Source: Halpernia sp048269545
Lineage (GTDB): Bacteria; Bacteroidota; Bacteroidia; Flavobacteriales; Weeksellaceae
DNA: 64,000 nt
Assembly (NCBI RefSeq): GCF_048269545.1
Contig: NZ_JBLXIJ010000002.1
Coordinates: 372,001-436,000 of the forward strand
Direction: 5' to 3'
Shown here piece after piece: positions 1 to 8,500 of the stretch. The translations under genes were made by a program, and so were the position numbers. Below the pieces are notes generated by a model. It was not told the DNA's origin. It was given only the letters and a program-made list of their open reading frames with translations, and searched no databases. Position 1 is the first letter of the stretch. Each line of letters begins with the position of its first letter.

Positions 1-1
1 C

Positions 2-808
2 CGAAGAGATATTTTGAGAATGGTAAATGCAGTAAATTCAGGACATCCAGGCGGAAGTTTGGGAACCACAGAATTTTTTACCGCGCTTTACGGCAAAGTT
101 TTAAATTATAAATTACCTTTTACAATGGCGGGAAAAAACGAAGATTTATTTTTTCTTTCAAACGGTCATATTTCACCCGTATTCTACTCCACTTTAGCAA
201 GATTTGGTTTTTTTGAAGTTTCAGAATTAGCCACTTTTAGAAGATTAAATTCTCGTTTGCAAGGTCATCCAACAACGCACGAAGGTTTACCTGGAATTCG
301 CGTTGCTTCTGGTTCACTCGGACAAGGACTTTCTGTGGCAATTGGCGCAGGTCTTGGTAAAAAAATGGACGGCGATAAAAGTTTGATTTATACAATGCAA
401 GGCGATGGCGAATTGCAAGAAGGGCAAAATTGGGAAGCCTTTATGTTTGCAGCTGCAAAAAAGGTGGATAATTTAATTTCAACAATTGATTATAACGGTC
501 GTCAAATTGACGGAGACACAAAAGATGTTTTAAGTTTAGGTGATTTGCACGCCAAATTAGAAGCTTTTGGTTGGTTAGTTTTAGAAGAAAAAAATGGCAA
601 CGATTTAGAAGCTGTAATTGGAATTCTTGAAAAAGCAAAAAGTGAAACAGGAAACGGAAAACCTGTCGCAATTTTACTTCATACAGAAATGGGTTTTGGC
701 GTAGATTATATGATGGGTTCTCACGCATGGCACGGAAAAGCACCGAATGCAGAGCAATTGGAAAATGCGATGCAACAATTGGCTTTAGATGAAGTTGCAG
801 ATTATTAA
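2..808 (+). CDS. Transketolase N-terminal subunit (5' partial)
   Basis: Thiamine-diphosphate-binding half of transketolase (pentose phosphate pathway, cytosol), which moves two-carbon ketol units between sugar phosphates. The reading frame is open from the first complete codon at the left edge (R-R-D-I-L-R-M-V), so the true start lies outside the window; the in-frame TTG/ATG near position 14-20 is internal. The early SGHPGGSLG motif and the ThDP/Mg motif GDGELQEGQNWEA, followed about 25 residues later by DYN, are both present. It ends 16 bp before the C-terminal subunit. Two separate genes is a normal arrangement in this lineage, so I do not read it as a frameshifted fusion. Function is confident from the motifs. 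Confidence 0.95.
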   Translation, partial: RRDILRMVNAVNSGHPGGSLGTTEFFTALYGKVLNYKLPFTMAGKNEDLFFLSNGHISPVFYSTLARFGFFEVSELATFRRLNSRLQGHPTTHEGLPGIRVASGSLGQGLSVAIGAGLGKKMDGDKSLIYTMQGDGELQEGQNWEAFMFAAAKKVDNLISTIDYNGRQIDGDTKDVLSLGDLHAKLEAFGWLVLEEKNGNDLEAVIGILEKAKSETGNGKPVAILLHTEMGFGVDYMMGSHAWHGKAPNAEQLENAMQQLALDEVADY

Positions 809-824
809 TTCTTAAAATTACAAA

Positions 825-1772
825 ATGAAATATACTTTTACAGAAAAAAAAGATACAAGAAGCGGATTCGGCGCTGGTTTAACTGAACTCGCAGATAAGA
901 ATCCAAATGTGGTTGCACTTTGCGCCGACTTAATTGGTTCTTTAAAAATGGAAAAATTCATTGAAAAAGCACCAGAAAGATTTATACAAACTGGAATTGC
1001 AGAAGCAAATATGATGGGAATTGCAGCCGGTTTAACAATTAGCGGAAAAATTCCTTTTACTGGAACTTTTGCTAATTTTTCTACTTCCAGAGTTTATGAT
1101 CAAATTCGTCAATCAATTGCTTATTCAAATAAAAATGTGAAAATTTGCGCTTCTCACGCTGGTTTAACTTTAGGAGAAGATGGCGCAACTCATCAAGTTT
1201 TGGAAGACATCGGAATGATGAAAATGCTTCCCGGAATGACCGTAATAAATACATGCGATTATAACCAAACGAAAGCAGCAACTTTGGCGATTGCTGATTT
1301 TGAAGGTCCAGTTTATTTAAGATTTGGAAGACCAGTTGTTCCAATTTTTATCCCAGAAGATATGCCGTTTGAAATCGGAAAAGGAATTCTTTTGCAAGAA
1401 GGAACTGATGTAACCATTGTTGCAACAGGACATTTGGTTTGGGAAAGTTTAGTTGCCGCAGAAGAATTAGAAAAAGAAGGAATTTCTTGTGAAGTGATAA
1501 ACATTCATACAATTAAACCTTTAGACAATGACATAATTTTAAAATCTGTAAAGAAAACAGGAAAAATTGTGACTGCAGAAGAACATAATTATTTAGGCGG
1601 TTTAGGAGAATCTATTGCAGGAATGCTCGCAAAAAATCATCCAACTTTGCAGGAATTTGTAGCAGTAAACGATACTTTCGGAGAATCTGCAACACCAGAA
1701 CAATTAATGCATAAATACGGAATTGATTCTGAAGCGGTTGTAAAAGCAGTGAAAAGAATTTTAGCAAAATAA
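825..1772 (+). CDS. Transketolase C-terminal subunit
   Basis: Second half of the split transketolase: pyrimidine-binding domain (about residues 1-170) plus transketolase C-terminal domain (about 190-310). It pairs with the product of the upstream gene to form the active site. The GIAEANMMGIAAGL motif holds the glutamate that activates the ThDP aminopyrimidine. The ATG at 825 is 16 bp after the N-subunit stop, so the two are almost certainly one transcript. The 315-aa length is normal for the standalone C subunit. A DXS-like or pyruvate dehydrogenase E1 beta identity is less likely, because the immediate neighbour is a transketolase N subunit. Confidence 0.95.
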   Translation: MKYTFTEKKDTRSGFGAGLTELADKNPNVVALCADLIGSLKMEKFIEKAPERFIQTGIAEANMMGIAAGLTISGKIPFTGTFANFSTSRVYDQIRQSIAYSNKNVKICASHAGLTLGEDGATHQVLEDIGMMKMLPGMTVINTCDYNQTKAATLAIADFEGPVYLRFGRPVVPIFIPEDMPFEIGKGILLQEGTDVTIVATGHLVWESLVAAEELEKEGISCEVINIHTIKPLDNDIILKSVKKTGKIVTAEEHNYLGGLGESIAGMLAKNHPTLQEFVAVNDTFGESATPEQLMHKYGIDSEAVVKAVKRILAK

Positions 1773-1774
1773 TT

Positions 1775-1788
1775 TAAACTTAAGTTTA
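1775..1788. repeat. 14-bp perfect palindrome
   Basis: TAAACTTAAGTTTA is its own reverse complement and lies 2 bp after the transketolase stop, just before the terminator hairpin. It may be part of the 3' end structure; no other role can be supported. Confidence 0.5.
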
Positions 1789-1793
1789 GAAAT

Positions 1794-1830
1794 AAAAAAA
1801 ATCTGCATTTATAAAGTGTAGATTTTTTTT
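1794..1830 (+). terminator. Rho-independent terminator of the transketolase operon
   Basis: A 13-bp stem, AAAAAAATCTGCA against TGTAGATTTTTTT (one G-T pair), closes a 9-nt loop and ends in a T run. It lies 22 bp after the stop codon. A-rich on one side and T-rich on the other, it could work in both directions. Confidence 0.8.
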
Positions 1831-1864
1831 ACGATTAACCTTTCTTTTCTTCAGTCTCAATCTT

Positions 1865-2015
1865 TTGCGGATTTTCAATTGCGCATTTTATATATTTTTA
1901 CTTGTGTATTTTAAATATCTGTAAAATGAAACTTGCGTATTTTTTCATAATTAATTAAAAACCAGAATAATACAAGTTATTTGTTTTTTGTAATATTATG
2001 AAACTTGCGTATATT
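1865..2015. repeat. Five degenerate TTGYGNATTTT direct repeats
   Basis: Five same-orientation copies of an 11-mer start at 1865 (TTGCGGATTTT), 1879 (TTGCGCATTTT), 1902 (TTGTGTATTTT), 1933 (TTGCGTATTTT) and 2005 (TTGCGTATATT). The last two lie in an exact 15-bp repeat, ATGAAACTTGCGTAT, at 1926-1940 and 1998-2012. The array ends just before the cassette-like element at 2021 and leads into a perfect -7 box. Role unknown: candidates are regulator sites, integrase-binding direct repeats, or decayed DNA. Confidence 0.6.
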
Positions 2016-2017
2016 TG
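2010..2017 (+). promoter_or_regulatory. -7 box of a promoter directly before the cassette
   Basis: TATATTTG matches the Bacteroidota -7 consensus TAnnTTTG exactly. The predicted transcript would start at about 2021-2024, on the left boundary of the cassette-like element, so the promoter lies outside the element and reads into it. Confidence 0.5.
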
Positions 2018-2069
2018 TGAGTTATGCGACACTTAAATAAGAACTCCGCTTCTTTAGACAAAAAAATAA

Positions 2070-2555
2070 ATGTTTGAAAATTTACCATTTAAAGAAATCA
2101 CTTTATTAATTCTTGGAACACTTTCCACATTTTTAATATGGAGAGTTCAATTTCATAAAGATAAAATCAAAAGTATAGAAAGTCAATTATCTGAAAAGAA
2201 ATTTCATATTTATTCAGAATTGGTTCATATAATTTTTGATGTAATGCATGGAGAAAAAGTTGGTAAAAAAGTTTCTGACAGAGAATTACTTAGAAGGATT
2301 ATGGACATAAAAAAGAATATGTTTCTTTACGCGTCAGACGATATGTTTAAGGCATTTACAGACTGGACTCTTGAATTACAACGACCAGGAAATAACGGTG
2401 TAGATCATTTTAAAAAATATTTTGAACTAATGAAAATTGTACGAAAAGATATGGGACAAAATAATTCAAAAATAAGTTTAGATGATTTTATGATTTACAT
2501 TATGCAAAATGAAGAAGAGTATGAAAAATTCAAAACATTGTACAACTGGCAATAA
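2070..2555 (+). CDS. Hypothetical membrane-anchored protein in cassette-like element
   Basis: A 161-aa protein I do not recognise by name. It has one N-terminal membrane segment (about residues 9-26, ITLLILGTLSTFLIW), followed by a basic stretch and a mostly helical, charged soluble part (motifs HIYSELVHIIFDVMHGE and DIKKNMFLYASDDMFKAF). It is probably held in the inner membrane with its bulk in the cytosol. It sits alone between the cassette boundary at 2021 and the attC-like hairpin at 2563. The ATG at 2070 is the first in frame. Cassette location suggests an accessory, possibly stress- or defence-related role, but nothing in the sequence shows what it does. Confidence 0.7.
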   Translation: MFENLPFKEITLLILGTLSTFLIWRVQFHKDKIKSIESQLSEKKFHIYSELVHIIFDVMHGEKVGKKVSDRELLRRIMDIKKNMFLYASDDMFKAFTDWTLELQRPGNNGVDHFKKYFELMKIVRKDMGQNNSKISLDDFMIYIMQNEEEYEKFKTLYNWQ

Positions 2556-2562
2556 TAAGCGG

Positions 2563-2689
2563 CGCATAACACGGTATTTCTATTAGCGGGCCGGAAGTTT
2601 CTTTCATCAAGATTTTCGCTAATTGTTCAATTTGTTATATTTACAAAGACTTGTTATAAAAAGTCCCCGCCAACAGAAATACCCAACCG
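2563..2689 (+). other. attC-like recombination site
   Basis: R''-like box CGCATAAC (2563-2570), then a left arm at 2574-2590 that pairs with 2666-2682 at 15 of 17 positions (both exceptions are G-T pairs). A further CGG/CCG match lies outside the arms, with an extrahelical CCCAA stretch on one side. A central terminal region of about 75 nt separates the arms. Total length is about 127 bp, within the attC range. The crossover would be between G2689 and T2690. It is more GC-rich than its surroundings. Confidence 0.6.
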
Positions 2690-2776
2690 TTAAAATATGT
2701 CAGATTTTAAATCTTCATTATTAAAAAAAAATCCACATTCTAAAAGATGTGGATTTATTTTAAACAAAGAAATTAC

Positions 2777-3490
2777 TTAAAACGTTTTCTCTAAAATCAC
2801 CGCTTTCGGGAACAAAATATTATTTTCTAAATGAATATGACGGTGCAAATCATTTTCAAAATCTTCAAGCATTTTGTAAGTTACTTGGTAAGTTCCACAC
2901 GCATCTTCTGGAAATTGGTAATCATTAGTTAAACTTGCAATTTTTCTAAAACGTTCTCCTTCAATATCGTGATCGTGCATCATCATAGCAACAGGATTTT
3001 CTACGGAACCAAAAGAAGATGTTTTTAATTCTTCATTATTTCTTTTTGCAGCCACCATTTTTTTGATAAAAGGAAATAAAATTAATTCCTCTTTTTTCAT
3101 GTGAGCTCCTAATTCTTGTGCAGATTCTCTGAACAATTTAGTAATTTCAAATAATTCTGGATGTCTATCGCCGTGAACTTTACATAATTTGTCTAAAAAC
3201 TGCATTAAAATTACAGATTTTTCTTCTACATAATGATGATGGGTTTTCTCTACATAATCCGCCAATAAATCTAATGGCCAAGAATTAAAATCTATTTCTC
3301 CACTTTCTTTAGAAGGAAGATTTTCTATTGCATTGTAAATTTCCTCAATTTGAACTTTTTTACGTTCGCAAGCTTCCTCCATACTTCGGTTTCCGTTGCA
3401 ACAGAAATCTATTTTATATTTTTTAAAAATTGCAGCAACTCTAAAGTCTTCTGCGACCATTTCCCCAATTGTTTTTTCAGTTGTTAACAT
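2777..3490 (-). CDS. ric: Iron-sulfur cluster repair di-iron protein RIC (ScdA/YtfE type)
   Basis: Repairs Fe-S clusters damaged by nitric oxide or oxidants in the cytosol. The N-terminal ScdA domain (about residues 1-60) carries the CC pair of DFCCNGNRS at residues 30-31. The rest is a hemerythrin-like helical bundle with di-iron ligand candidates: the HHH cluster near residue 85, HGDRHPE, AHMKKEE, MMHDHDIEGE and HRHIHLENNILFP. Length (237 aa) is normal for the family. The gene stands alone with its own promoter at 3541-3548 and a palindromic operator at 3571-3584, which suggests control by a Crp/Fnr-type sensor of NO or oxygen. Confidence 0.93.
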   Translation of the reverse strand: MLTTEKTIGEMVAEDFRVAAIFKKYKIDFCCNGNRSMEEACERKKVQIEEIYNAIENLPSKESGEIDFNSWPLDLLADYVEKTHHHYVEEKSVILMQFLDKLCKVHGDRHPELFEITKLFRESAQELGAHMKKEELILFPFIKKMVAAKRNNEELKTSSFGSVENPVAMMMHDHDIEGERFRKIASLTNDYQFPEDACGTYQVTYKMLEDFENDLHRHIHLENNILFPKAVILEKTF

Positions 3491-3540
3491 AACTTTTTTA
3501 TTTTAATTTCAAAACGTCTTATTTTGAATGATTATAAACA

Positions 3541-3548
3541 CAAATTTA
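3541..3548 (-). promoter_or_regulatory. -7 box of ric
   Basis: On the minus strand this reads TAAATTTG, a perfect TAnnTTTG match, leaving a leader of about 45-50 nt before the ric ATG. No good -33 TTG is visible, which fits an activator-dependent promoter. Confidence 0.6.
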
Positions 3549-3570
3549 GCCATTGAAAATCCGATAATTT

Positions 3571-3584
3571 ATGATTGTAATCAT
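3571..3584. promoter_or_regulatory. Crp/Fnr-like palindromic operator upstream of ric
   Basis: ATGATTGTAATCAT has two perfect 6-bp arms around GT and resembles the Fnr/Crp half-site layout TGA-N6-TCA. Its centre is about 40 bp upstream of the predicted ric start site, the class II activator position. The regulator itself is not in this window. Confidence 0.5.
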
Positions 3585-3803
3585 ACCTGAAATTATATTA
3601 AATCATTAAAATATTAATATGATTATTAATTAATATTTTATAAAAAAATATAAAAAAATATAGTATTTTAATTAATTTTCGTTCCATATTTTAACATGAG
3701 GAAACAAAACTTTAATATTTTCTTTTTTTTATGGCATATATATTGTTGCATTCGCAATACTTAAATTTAATAATTATTAACCCTCTATTGTGTTGAGATT
3801 AAA

Positions 3804-3820
3804 AATCTAACCTTTAGATT
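3804..3820 (+). other. Small hairpin in the 5' leader of the DUF4142 gene
   Basis: AATCTAA (3804-3810) and TTAGATT (3814-3820) are perfect complements with a 3-nt loop, 16 bp before the start codon. It could protect the transcript or hinder ribosome access; I cannot tell which. Confidence 0.45.
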
Positions 3821-3836
3821 AAAAAACAAAAACGTT

Positions 3837-4466
3837 ATGAAAAGAAACGCAAAGAATTTACTCAGAACATTTACAATGTCCAGTGCAATATTATTCGCAT
3901 TATATAGCTGTAATAAAAAAACAGAAACTGTAGATAACAATGCAATGGTAACTGATACAACTGCACAAAGTACAGATTCTACAGCAACTTCAGCTTCTCC
4001 AGTTGCAGCGCTTACTGATGCTCAAATTGCGTCTATTGCAGTAACCGCAAATCAAATTGATATTGATTATGCAAAAATCGCACAGGGAAAAGCAACCAAT
4101 CCCGATGTGAAAATGTTTGCTGAAACAATGGCAAAAGATCATCAATCTATAATTGATCAAGCAGTTGCATTAGCGACAAAACTTAATTTAACCCCAGACA
4201 ATAATAATGATACTACTAAATCATTATTAGATGGCGCTGCAAAAGAAAAAGCAAAATTAGAAGCTACAGCAAAAGGAACTGATTTTGACAAAGCTTATGT
4301 AGATAACGAAGTTGCATATCACACTTCAGTTGTAGATGTTGTGGATAATACTTTAATTCCCAATGCTCAAAATGCAGAATTAAAAAAATTACTTCAATCT
4401 GCATCACCATTGTTTAAAGCACATTTAGATCACGCTAAAAAAGTTCAAGCAGAACTGAATAAATAA
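3837..4466 (+). CDS. DUF4142 domain lipoprotein
   Basis: A 209-aa exported lipoprotein. The signal peptide ends in a lipobox, A-L-Y-S-C, with Cys25 as the predicted lipidation site. A Ser/Thr/Ala-rich linker (about residues 30-58) leads to a helical DUF4142 domain (about 60-207) with the typical segments AKIAQGKATNPDVKMFAETM and AKDHQSIIDQA. DUF4142 proteins are ferritin-like helical bundles of unknown function, common in Bacteroidota envelopes. The gene is transcribed away from ric and is followed by a strong terminator, so it is probably monocistronic. Confidence 0.88.
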   Translation: MKRNAKNLLRTFTMSSAILFALYSCNKKTETVDNNAMVTDTTAQSTDSTATSASPVAALTDAQIASIAVTANQIDIDYAKIAQGKATNPDVKMFAETMAKDHQSIIDQAVALATKLNLTPDNNNDTTKSLLDGAAKEKAKLEATAKGTDFDKAYVDNEVAYHTSVVDVVDNTLIPNAQNAELKKLLQSASPLFKAHLDHAKKVQAELNK

Positions 4467-4490
4467 GAGTTTATTATTTCAAAAGACGAT

Positions 4491-4523
4491 AAAAGAGTTG
4501 CTTTTTAAGTAACTCTTTTTTTT
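4491..4523 (+). terminator. Terminator of DUF4142 gene
   Basis: The stem AAAAGAGTT / AACTCTTTT, closed around GCTTTTTAAGT, is followed by a run of T. It lies about 25 bp after the stop codon. Confidence 0.8.
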
Positions 4524-4550
4524 ATTTTTAGTAAAAATTAATTCAATAAA

Positions 4551-4922
4551 TTATTTGAAATATTTCCATTTTGGAATAATCATTAATAAACCAATTCCAA
4601 TAAAGAGAAAAATATTAGAAACATCCGTATATAAAAATGTGGATAAATAAAATTGATGTAAGTAAAAATGCAATACCACAAAAACTGGAAAGAAATAAAC
4701 CGCCAATTTTCTAAAAAAAGCAATTCCTACAAGTGAAAGCAGTGAAAAAAAATCAACTGTAAAAATAAGATAAAAATACCAAATTGGAATATTCAGTAAA
4801 TTGTGTTGTAAAAATTCATCTCCATCCATCCCAATTCCCATCAAAGTGAAAAGTGCAAGTGAAGCTAATGCAAGATAAAAGGAAAGTGTTTTTTTTGGTT
4901 CTTTATCAAAATAATTATCCAT
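4551..4922 (-). CDS. Small four-helix membrane protein, unknown
   Basis: About 123 aa with roughly four hydrophobic helices (TLSFYLALASLALFTLMGIG, IPIWYFYLIFTVDFFSLLSL, KLAVYFFPVFVVLHFYL, IFLFIGIGLLMIIP) and a short charged N-terminus (MDNYFDKEPKK). I do not recognise the family. The start at 4922 is preferred to an upstream in-frame ATG at 4952, because the latter lies inside the terminator hairpin at 4936-4967. It follows the Lrp/AsnC gene on the same strand but is separated from it by that terminator. Confidence 0.7.
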   Translation of the reverse strand: MDNYFDKEPKKTLSFYLALASLALFTLMGIGMDGDEFLQHNLLNIPIWYFYLIFTVDFFSLLSLVGIAFFRKLAVYFFPVFVVLHFYLHQFYLSTFLYTDVSNIFLFIGIGLLMIIPKWKYFK

Positions 4923-4935
4923 AATGTAAAAATAA

Positions 4936-4967
4936 AAAAACTTTTGAAACAAGTTTCAAAAGTTTTT
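4936..4967 (-). terminator. Terminator of the Lrp/AsnC gene
   Basis: A perfect 15-bp stem (4936-4950 against 4953-4967) with a 2-nt turn and A/T runs on both sides. On the minus strand it follows the Lrp/AsnC stop by about 22 bp. It is likely bidirectional. Confidence 0.85.
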
Positions 4968-4989
4968 ATGATTAAATGCAGAGTTTTGA

Positions 4990-5460
4990 TTAAATGCTAA
5001 TTGCTTTCATCAAACGGTTTTTATCACTGATGTATTCTTCCATAGAAATCATACTTTCAGTTCTCATAACATCTTCGATATCGTCTATTAAATAAATAAT
5101 TTCTTTAGCATCTTCCGTGTTTTTTGCTTTTACTTTACAAAAAATATTATATTTCCCAGAAATAACGCTGGTTTCAATAACATTCGGAATTTCCCCTAAC
5201 TTTCTTAAAACATTTTGTGTTTTATTTGATTTTGTTAAAAGGATACCGATAAAAGCAGTAAAGTGGTAATTTAGTTTAGTATAATCTATATTTAAAGATG
5301 AGCCTAAAATAATTCCAGCGTCTTCCATTTTTTTAACGCGTACGTGTATTGTTCCTGCAGAAACATCCATTTGTTTTGCGATTTCTGTAAATGGCATTCT
5401 TGTGTTTTCAACTAAAAAATCTAATATTTTTTTATCAATTTCATCCAGTTGGTAATTCAT
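4990..5460 (-). CDS. Lrp/AsnC family transcriptional regulator
   Basis: A 156-aa feast/famine regulator that binds DNA as oligomers and senses amino acids. The N-terminal winged helix-turn-helix (about residues 5-60) contains EIAKQMDVSAGTIHVRVKKM. The C-terminal RAM ligand domain (about 70-150) contains ISGKYNIFCKVKAKNTEDAK. Length is normal. A perfect -7 box lies 48-55 bp upstream. Its target genes cannot be read from the context; both neighbours are unrelated. Confidence 0.93.
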   Translation of the reverse strand: MNYQLDEIDKKILDFLVENTRMPFTEIAKQMDVSAGTIHVRVKKMEDAGIILGSSLNIDYTKLNYHFTAFIGILLTKSNKTQNVLRKLGEIPNVIETSVISGKYNIFCKVKAKNTEDAKEIIYLIDDIEDVMRTESMISMEEYISDKNRLMKAISI

Positions 5461-5507
5461 AATTTTTTATGTTTTAGGAATTTTATAAATTTTGCTCTAT
5501 TTTGTTG

Positions 5508-5515
5508 CAAATTTA
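5508..5515 (-). promoter_or_regulatory. -7 box of the Lrp/AsnC gene
   Basis: On the minus strand this reads TAAATTTG, a perfect TAnnTTTG, giving a leader of about 45 nt. Confidence 0.5.
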
Positions 5516-5593
5516 AGAAAAATTATTAATAATAAAAAATTATGGTTAAAATTAACAATATTTAACTTATTATAAAAGATTGCGTGTTAATTC

Positions 5594-8500
5594 TCATCTT
5601 AAGCTATCTATTTTAATAGAATCTTTTTTTATTTCTGGGTTTTTCACTTTCTTATTTTTATCTTTTTTTGTTCTTTTAAAGATTGTATTAAAGCTTTTGC
5701 TATAAACAACACCGGCTCCATAACTTTGATTCGCACCTGGATTTCCTGTATTTGAACCACTTAAAAGTCCAATATTACTAGGTTTTGAATAGAATCTTAA
5801 CAATCTTGTTCCATCATTTTTTTTAGAAAAATCATATTCTACAGTTCCTTCACCGGAAAGATAATTTACATTGGTATCACTGCTTTTTGACAACGGAATT
5901 CCCAAACCAGTTTTTAAAGTTACACGCGGTGATAAAATAAAACTTAATCCTGCGTTCGCTCTGCTTCCACTGTTTGAAGCTTCGTCTCCTTGAATATAAT
6001 TTAAATCTACCTGAAATTGATTACTAATAGAATTTAAGACCGAACCTAATTGTTTAAATAAAATATTATATCCAGAATTTTCTACTGTTTTTCCTACATT
6101 AATATTAAAACCACCCGCATTTTCTACATTGAAACTATTTAGAACTAAGATTGATCCAAATTGTAAAACTTTTTCATCTTCTTGGCTCATTTTAGCAGCC
6201 AAAGTTTCTTTTATTTGGCTAGAAACATCGGGTGCAGAAACGTCTAAATTTATTTTAGGATTATTTAAAGTTCCTGAAATTTTTGTGGTTAATAAAACAT
6301 TGATTGGTTGCAAACTTCCCACATTTAAATATTCTCCAGCGTTTGTTACTGTGCGCAAATAATTTGCTTTTATGTCTAAAACGGGAGCAAGTGCATTTCC
6401 GTCCCATTCAATACTGCTATTTTTTTCAATTTGAAAAGTTCTATTTAAAATTGCTTTCGAAACAAAAGTTCCATTATCTACTAAATATTTTCCGTTCATA
6501 GAAATATTTCCATTTCTACTAAGATTGAATTTCAAATCATCCGCTTCTCCTCTCACACTTATATCTCCTACATCATCACCCACCAAAACATTTACAGTCG
6601 TTCCTTTATCTACATCTAAAGTGAAATCTACATTCATATTGGCGCCGTATTTTTTACGATCTTCCACTTTAACAGTTCCCATTTTATCTTCTTCTAGAAA
6701 GCGTAACATTTTAAATTCTTCAACATTTGAAGTAGAATTACTATTAAAAGTGAAAGTGCTATTTTTTAAAGTTGTCATATTCGGTGTCGAAATATTGAGC
6801 GCAGAAACTGGTCCATCCACAAATAAATCTCCTTTTCCGTAAACACGTCCCCAAAATAAATCGAAATCTTTTTGTTGCGTATCTAGAAGTAAAAGATTAT
6901 CTGCTCTCATCACCAGATTGACGCCCATTGAAGCTAAAGTTTGAAACTGAATTGCCCCAGAAATATTTCCGCTAGAATTTCCTCTTCCATCATGAACTCC
7001 GATATCATTTAAAACCGCCAAACCTTTAGAAAGCGGAATTACAGTATCGTCAAACGAATAATCTACTCCTGTAAATAATAATTTTAAACCAAAGTTTTTC
7101 AATGCAATATCACCACTGTAATCTACATCTGCTAAAGAACCAGAAATTTTAAGATTTCCAGTTGCTTTACCTCTCACATTTCCGAAAATTGTTTTTACAA
7201 ATTCTTGTGTAAATGCCAAATCAAATTGATCCATTTCTGCAACCAAATTTAAAGTAGGTGATTTTGTATTGTTATTAATAGTTCCTGTAAGATTTAAAGT
7301 ATTGTTTCCAAAAGTATCAGATGACAACACTTTTGCTGAAACATTAAATATATTTGGACTATCGCTGTTTTTTACATCGATAACAATGTTTCCCATTTTC
7401 TGACCATTCAAAATGATATTTTCCACATTAAGATCTACTAATGGTTTTAGCGTACTTTTATCCATTTCAAAATCGAAAGTTCCATTTGCAACTCCTGTGA
7501 TATCCATACTATTTTCGGACTTTGAAAAAGCCAGGATTTTAGAAATTTCAAAGTTTTTAACTTCACCCTTCGCAGAAAAATCTTTCGCGGATTTAAAAAT
7601 TGCGTTTTTCACCAGTAACTCACTATTATCCGAAAAAACTCTAAAATTTTGAATTAAAAAGTCTTTAGTTTTCTTTCTGTAAGTTATTGAATTATCAAGT
7701 TCCGGACTTGCATCAATGGTCCATGCGACATTATTTAATTTAATTTCAGTGGGCTCAAATCTGAAAACATAATCGCCTTCTGAATTTGTGGTTTGGTTTA
7801 AATTAATGGCATAGTTGTTTAATTTTCCATCCGCTTCTTCTTCTGGACTTCCTAATTTAAAATTGGCAGACAGATGAAGAATTTTGTCATTTTCATTTCT
7901 ACCTGTAAGAGAAATATCTTTTAAAATATTATCGTTATAAGCAATTCTGCTAATATTTGCAGACAATTGTTGATCTAAATTTGCAGTATTTATTTTTATA
8001 GAAAAACCGTCAATCATTGCAGAATCTTTTTTAATTAAATCTTTTTCCTGCAATTTGTAAGAAGGATTTGCCAAAGCCAAAGCTTTATCTGCATCAGAAA
8101 TTTCTTCTTTTTTGGTCATTAAATATTTGAAACTTGAAGCATCTGCATTAAAAATTAAATTATTAGAATTTCCATTAAAAGAACCATTTATTTTTACGCC
8201 ATCTGGAATTCGAAGATTGGGTTCAAAATAACTTACGAGTGCTTGTTTTACATTAAAATCAAAATTAAAATCTTGCCCTCGATAAAATTTATTAATAGTA
8301 TTTCCTGCTAAAACTTTATTAATTCCATTTTGTATCATTCCAGCTAAATCTGCTAAATTAAATTTGCCAGAAATCTCACCATCTACCGCACCTGGCGCAT
8401 TTACATTGACAATTCTTTTGCCGTTTTCAAAATATGTTTTTATGTCACCATTCGGGATATTAAATTTTTGAGTGGAAGTTGCAAAATTTACATTTTTTAA

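Larger units (their letters stand above)
2021..2689 (+). mobile_element. Integron-cassette-like unit carrying one ORF
   Basis: The unit starts at GTTATGCG (2021-2028) and ends after CCG at 2689, just before TTAAAA. Joining its ends, as when a cassette circularises, gives CCG plus TTATGCG, and this rebuilds GTTATGCG, an exact 8-bp complement of CGCATAAC at 2563-2570. That is how attC R' and R'' boxes behave around the G/TT crossover point. The ORF starts about 50 nt after the left boundary and stops 7 nt before the R'' box, which is classic cassette geometry. No integron integrase is visible. Boundaries are inferred. Confidence 0.65.
3491..3836. other. Regulatory spacer between divergent ric and DUF4142 genes
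   Basis: This 346-bp stretch has no gene. It holds the ric promoter and operator (3541-3584), an AT-rich inverted repeat (AAAATATTAAT at 3608-3618 and ATTAATATTTT at 3629-3639) and a short hairpin in the 5' leader of the lipoprotein gene (3804-3820). The middle part, about 3640-3760, shows nothing further. Confidence 0.6.

Noticed and set aside
2..1772. Transketolase split read as a frameshifted fusion
   Set aside because: The two halves have separate start and stop codons with a 16-bp spacer and normal subunit lengths, as in other bacteria with two-subunit transketolase.
2561..2689. Simple rho-independent terminator of the 2070-2555 gene
   Set aside because: The structure is far longer than a terminator, has a large central region and no T run, and its outer box pairs with the sequence before the ORF instead.
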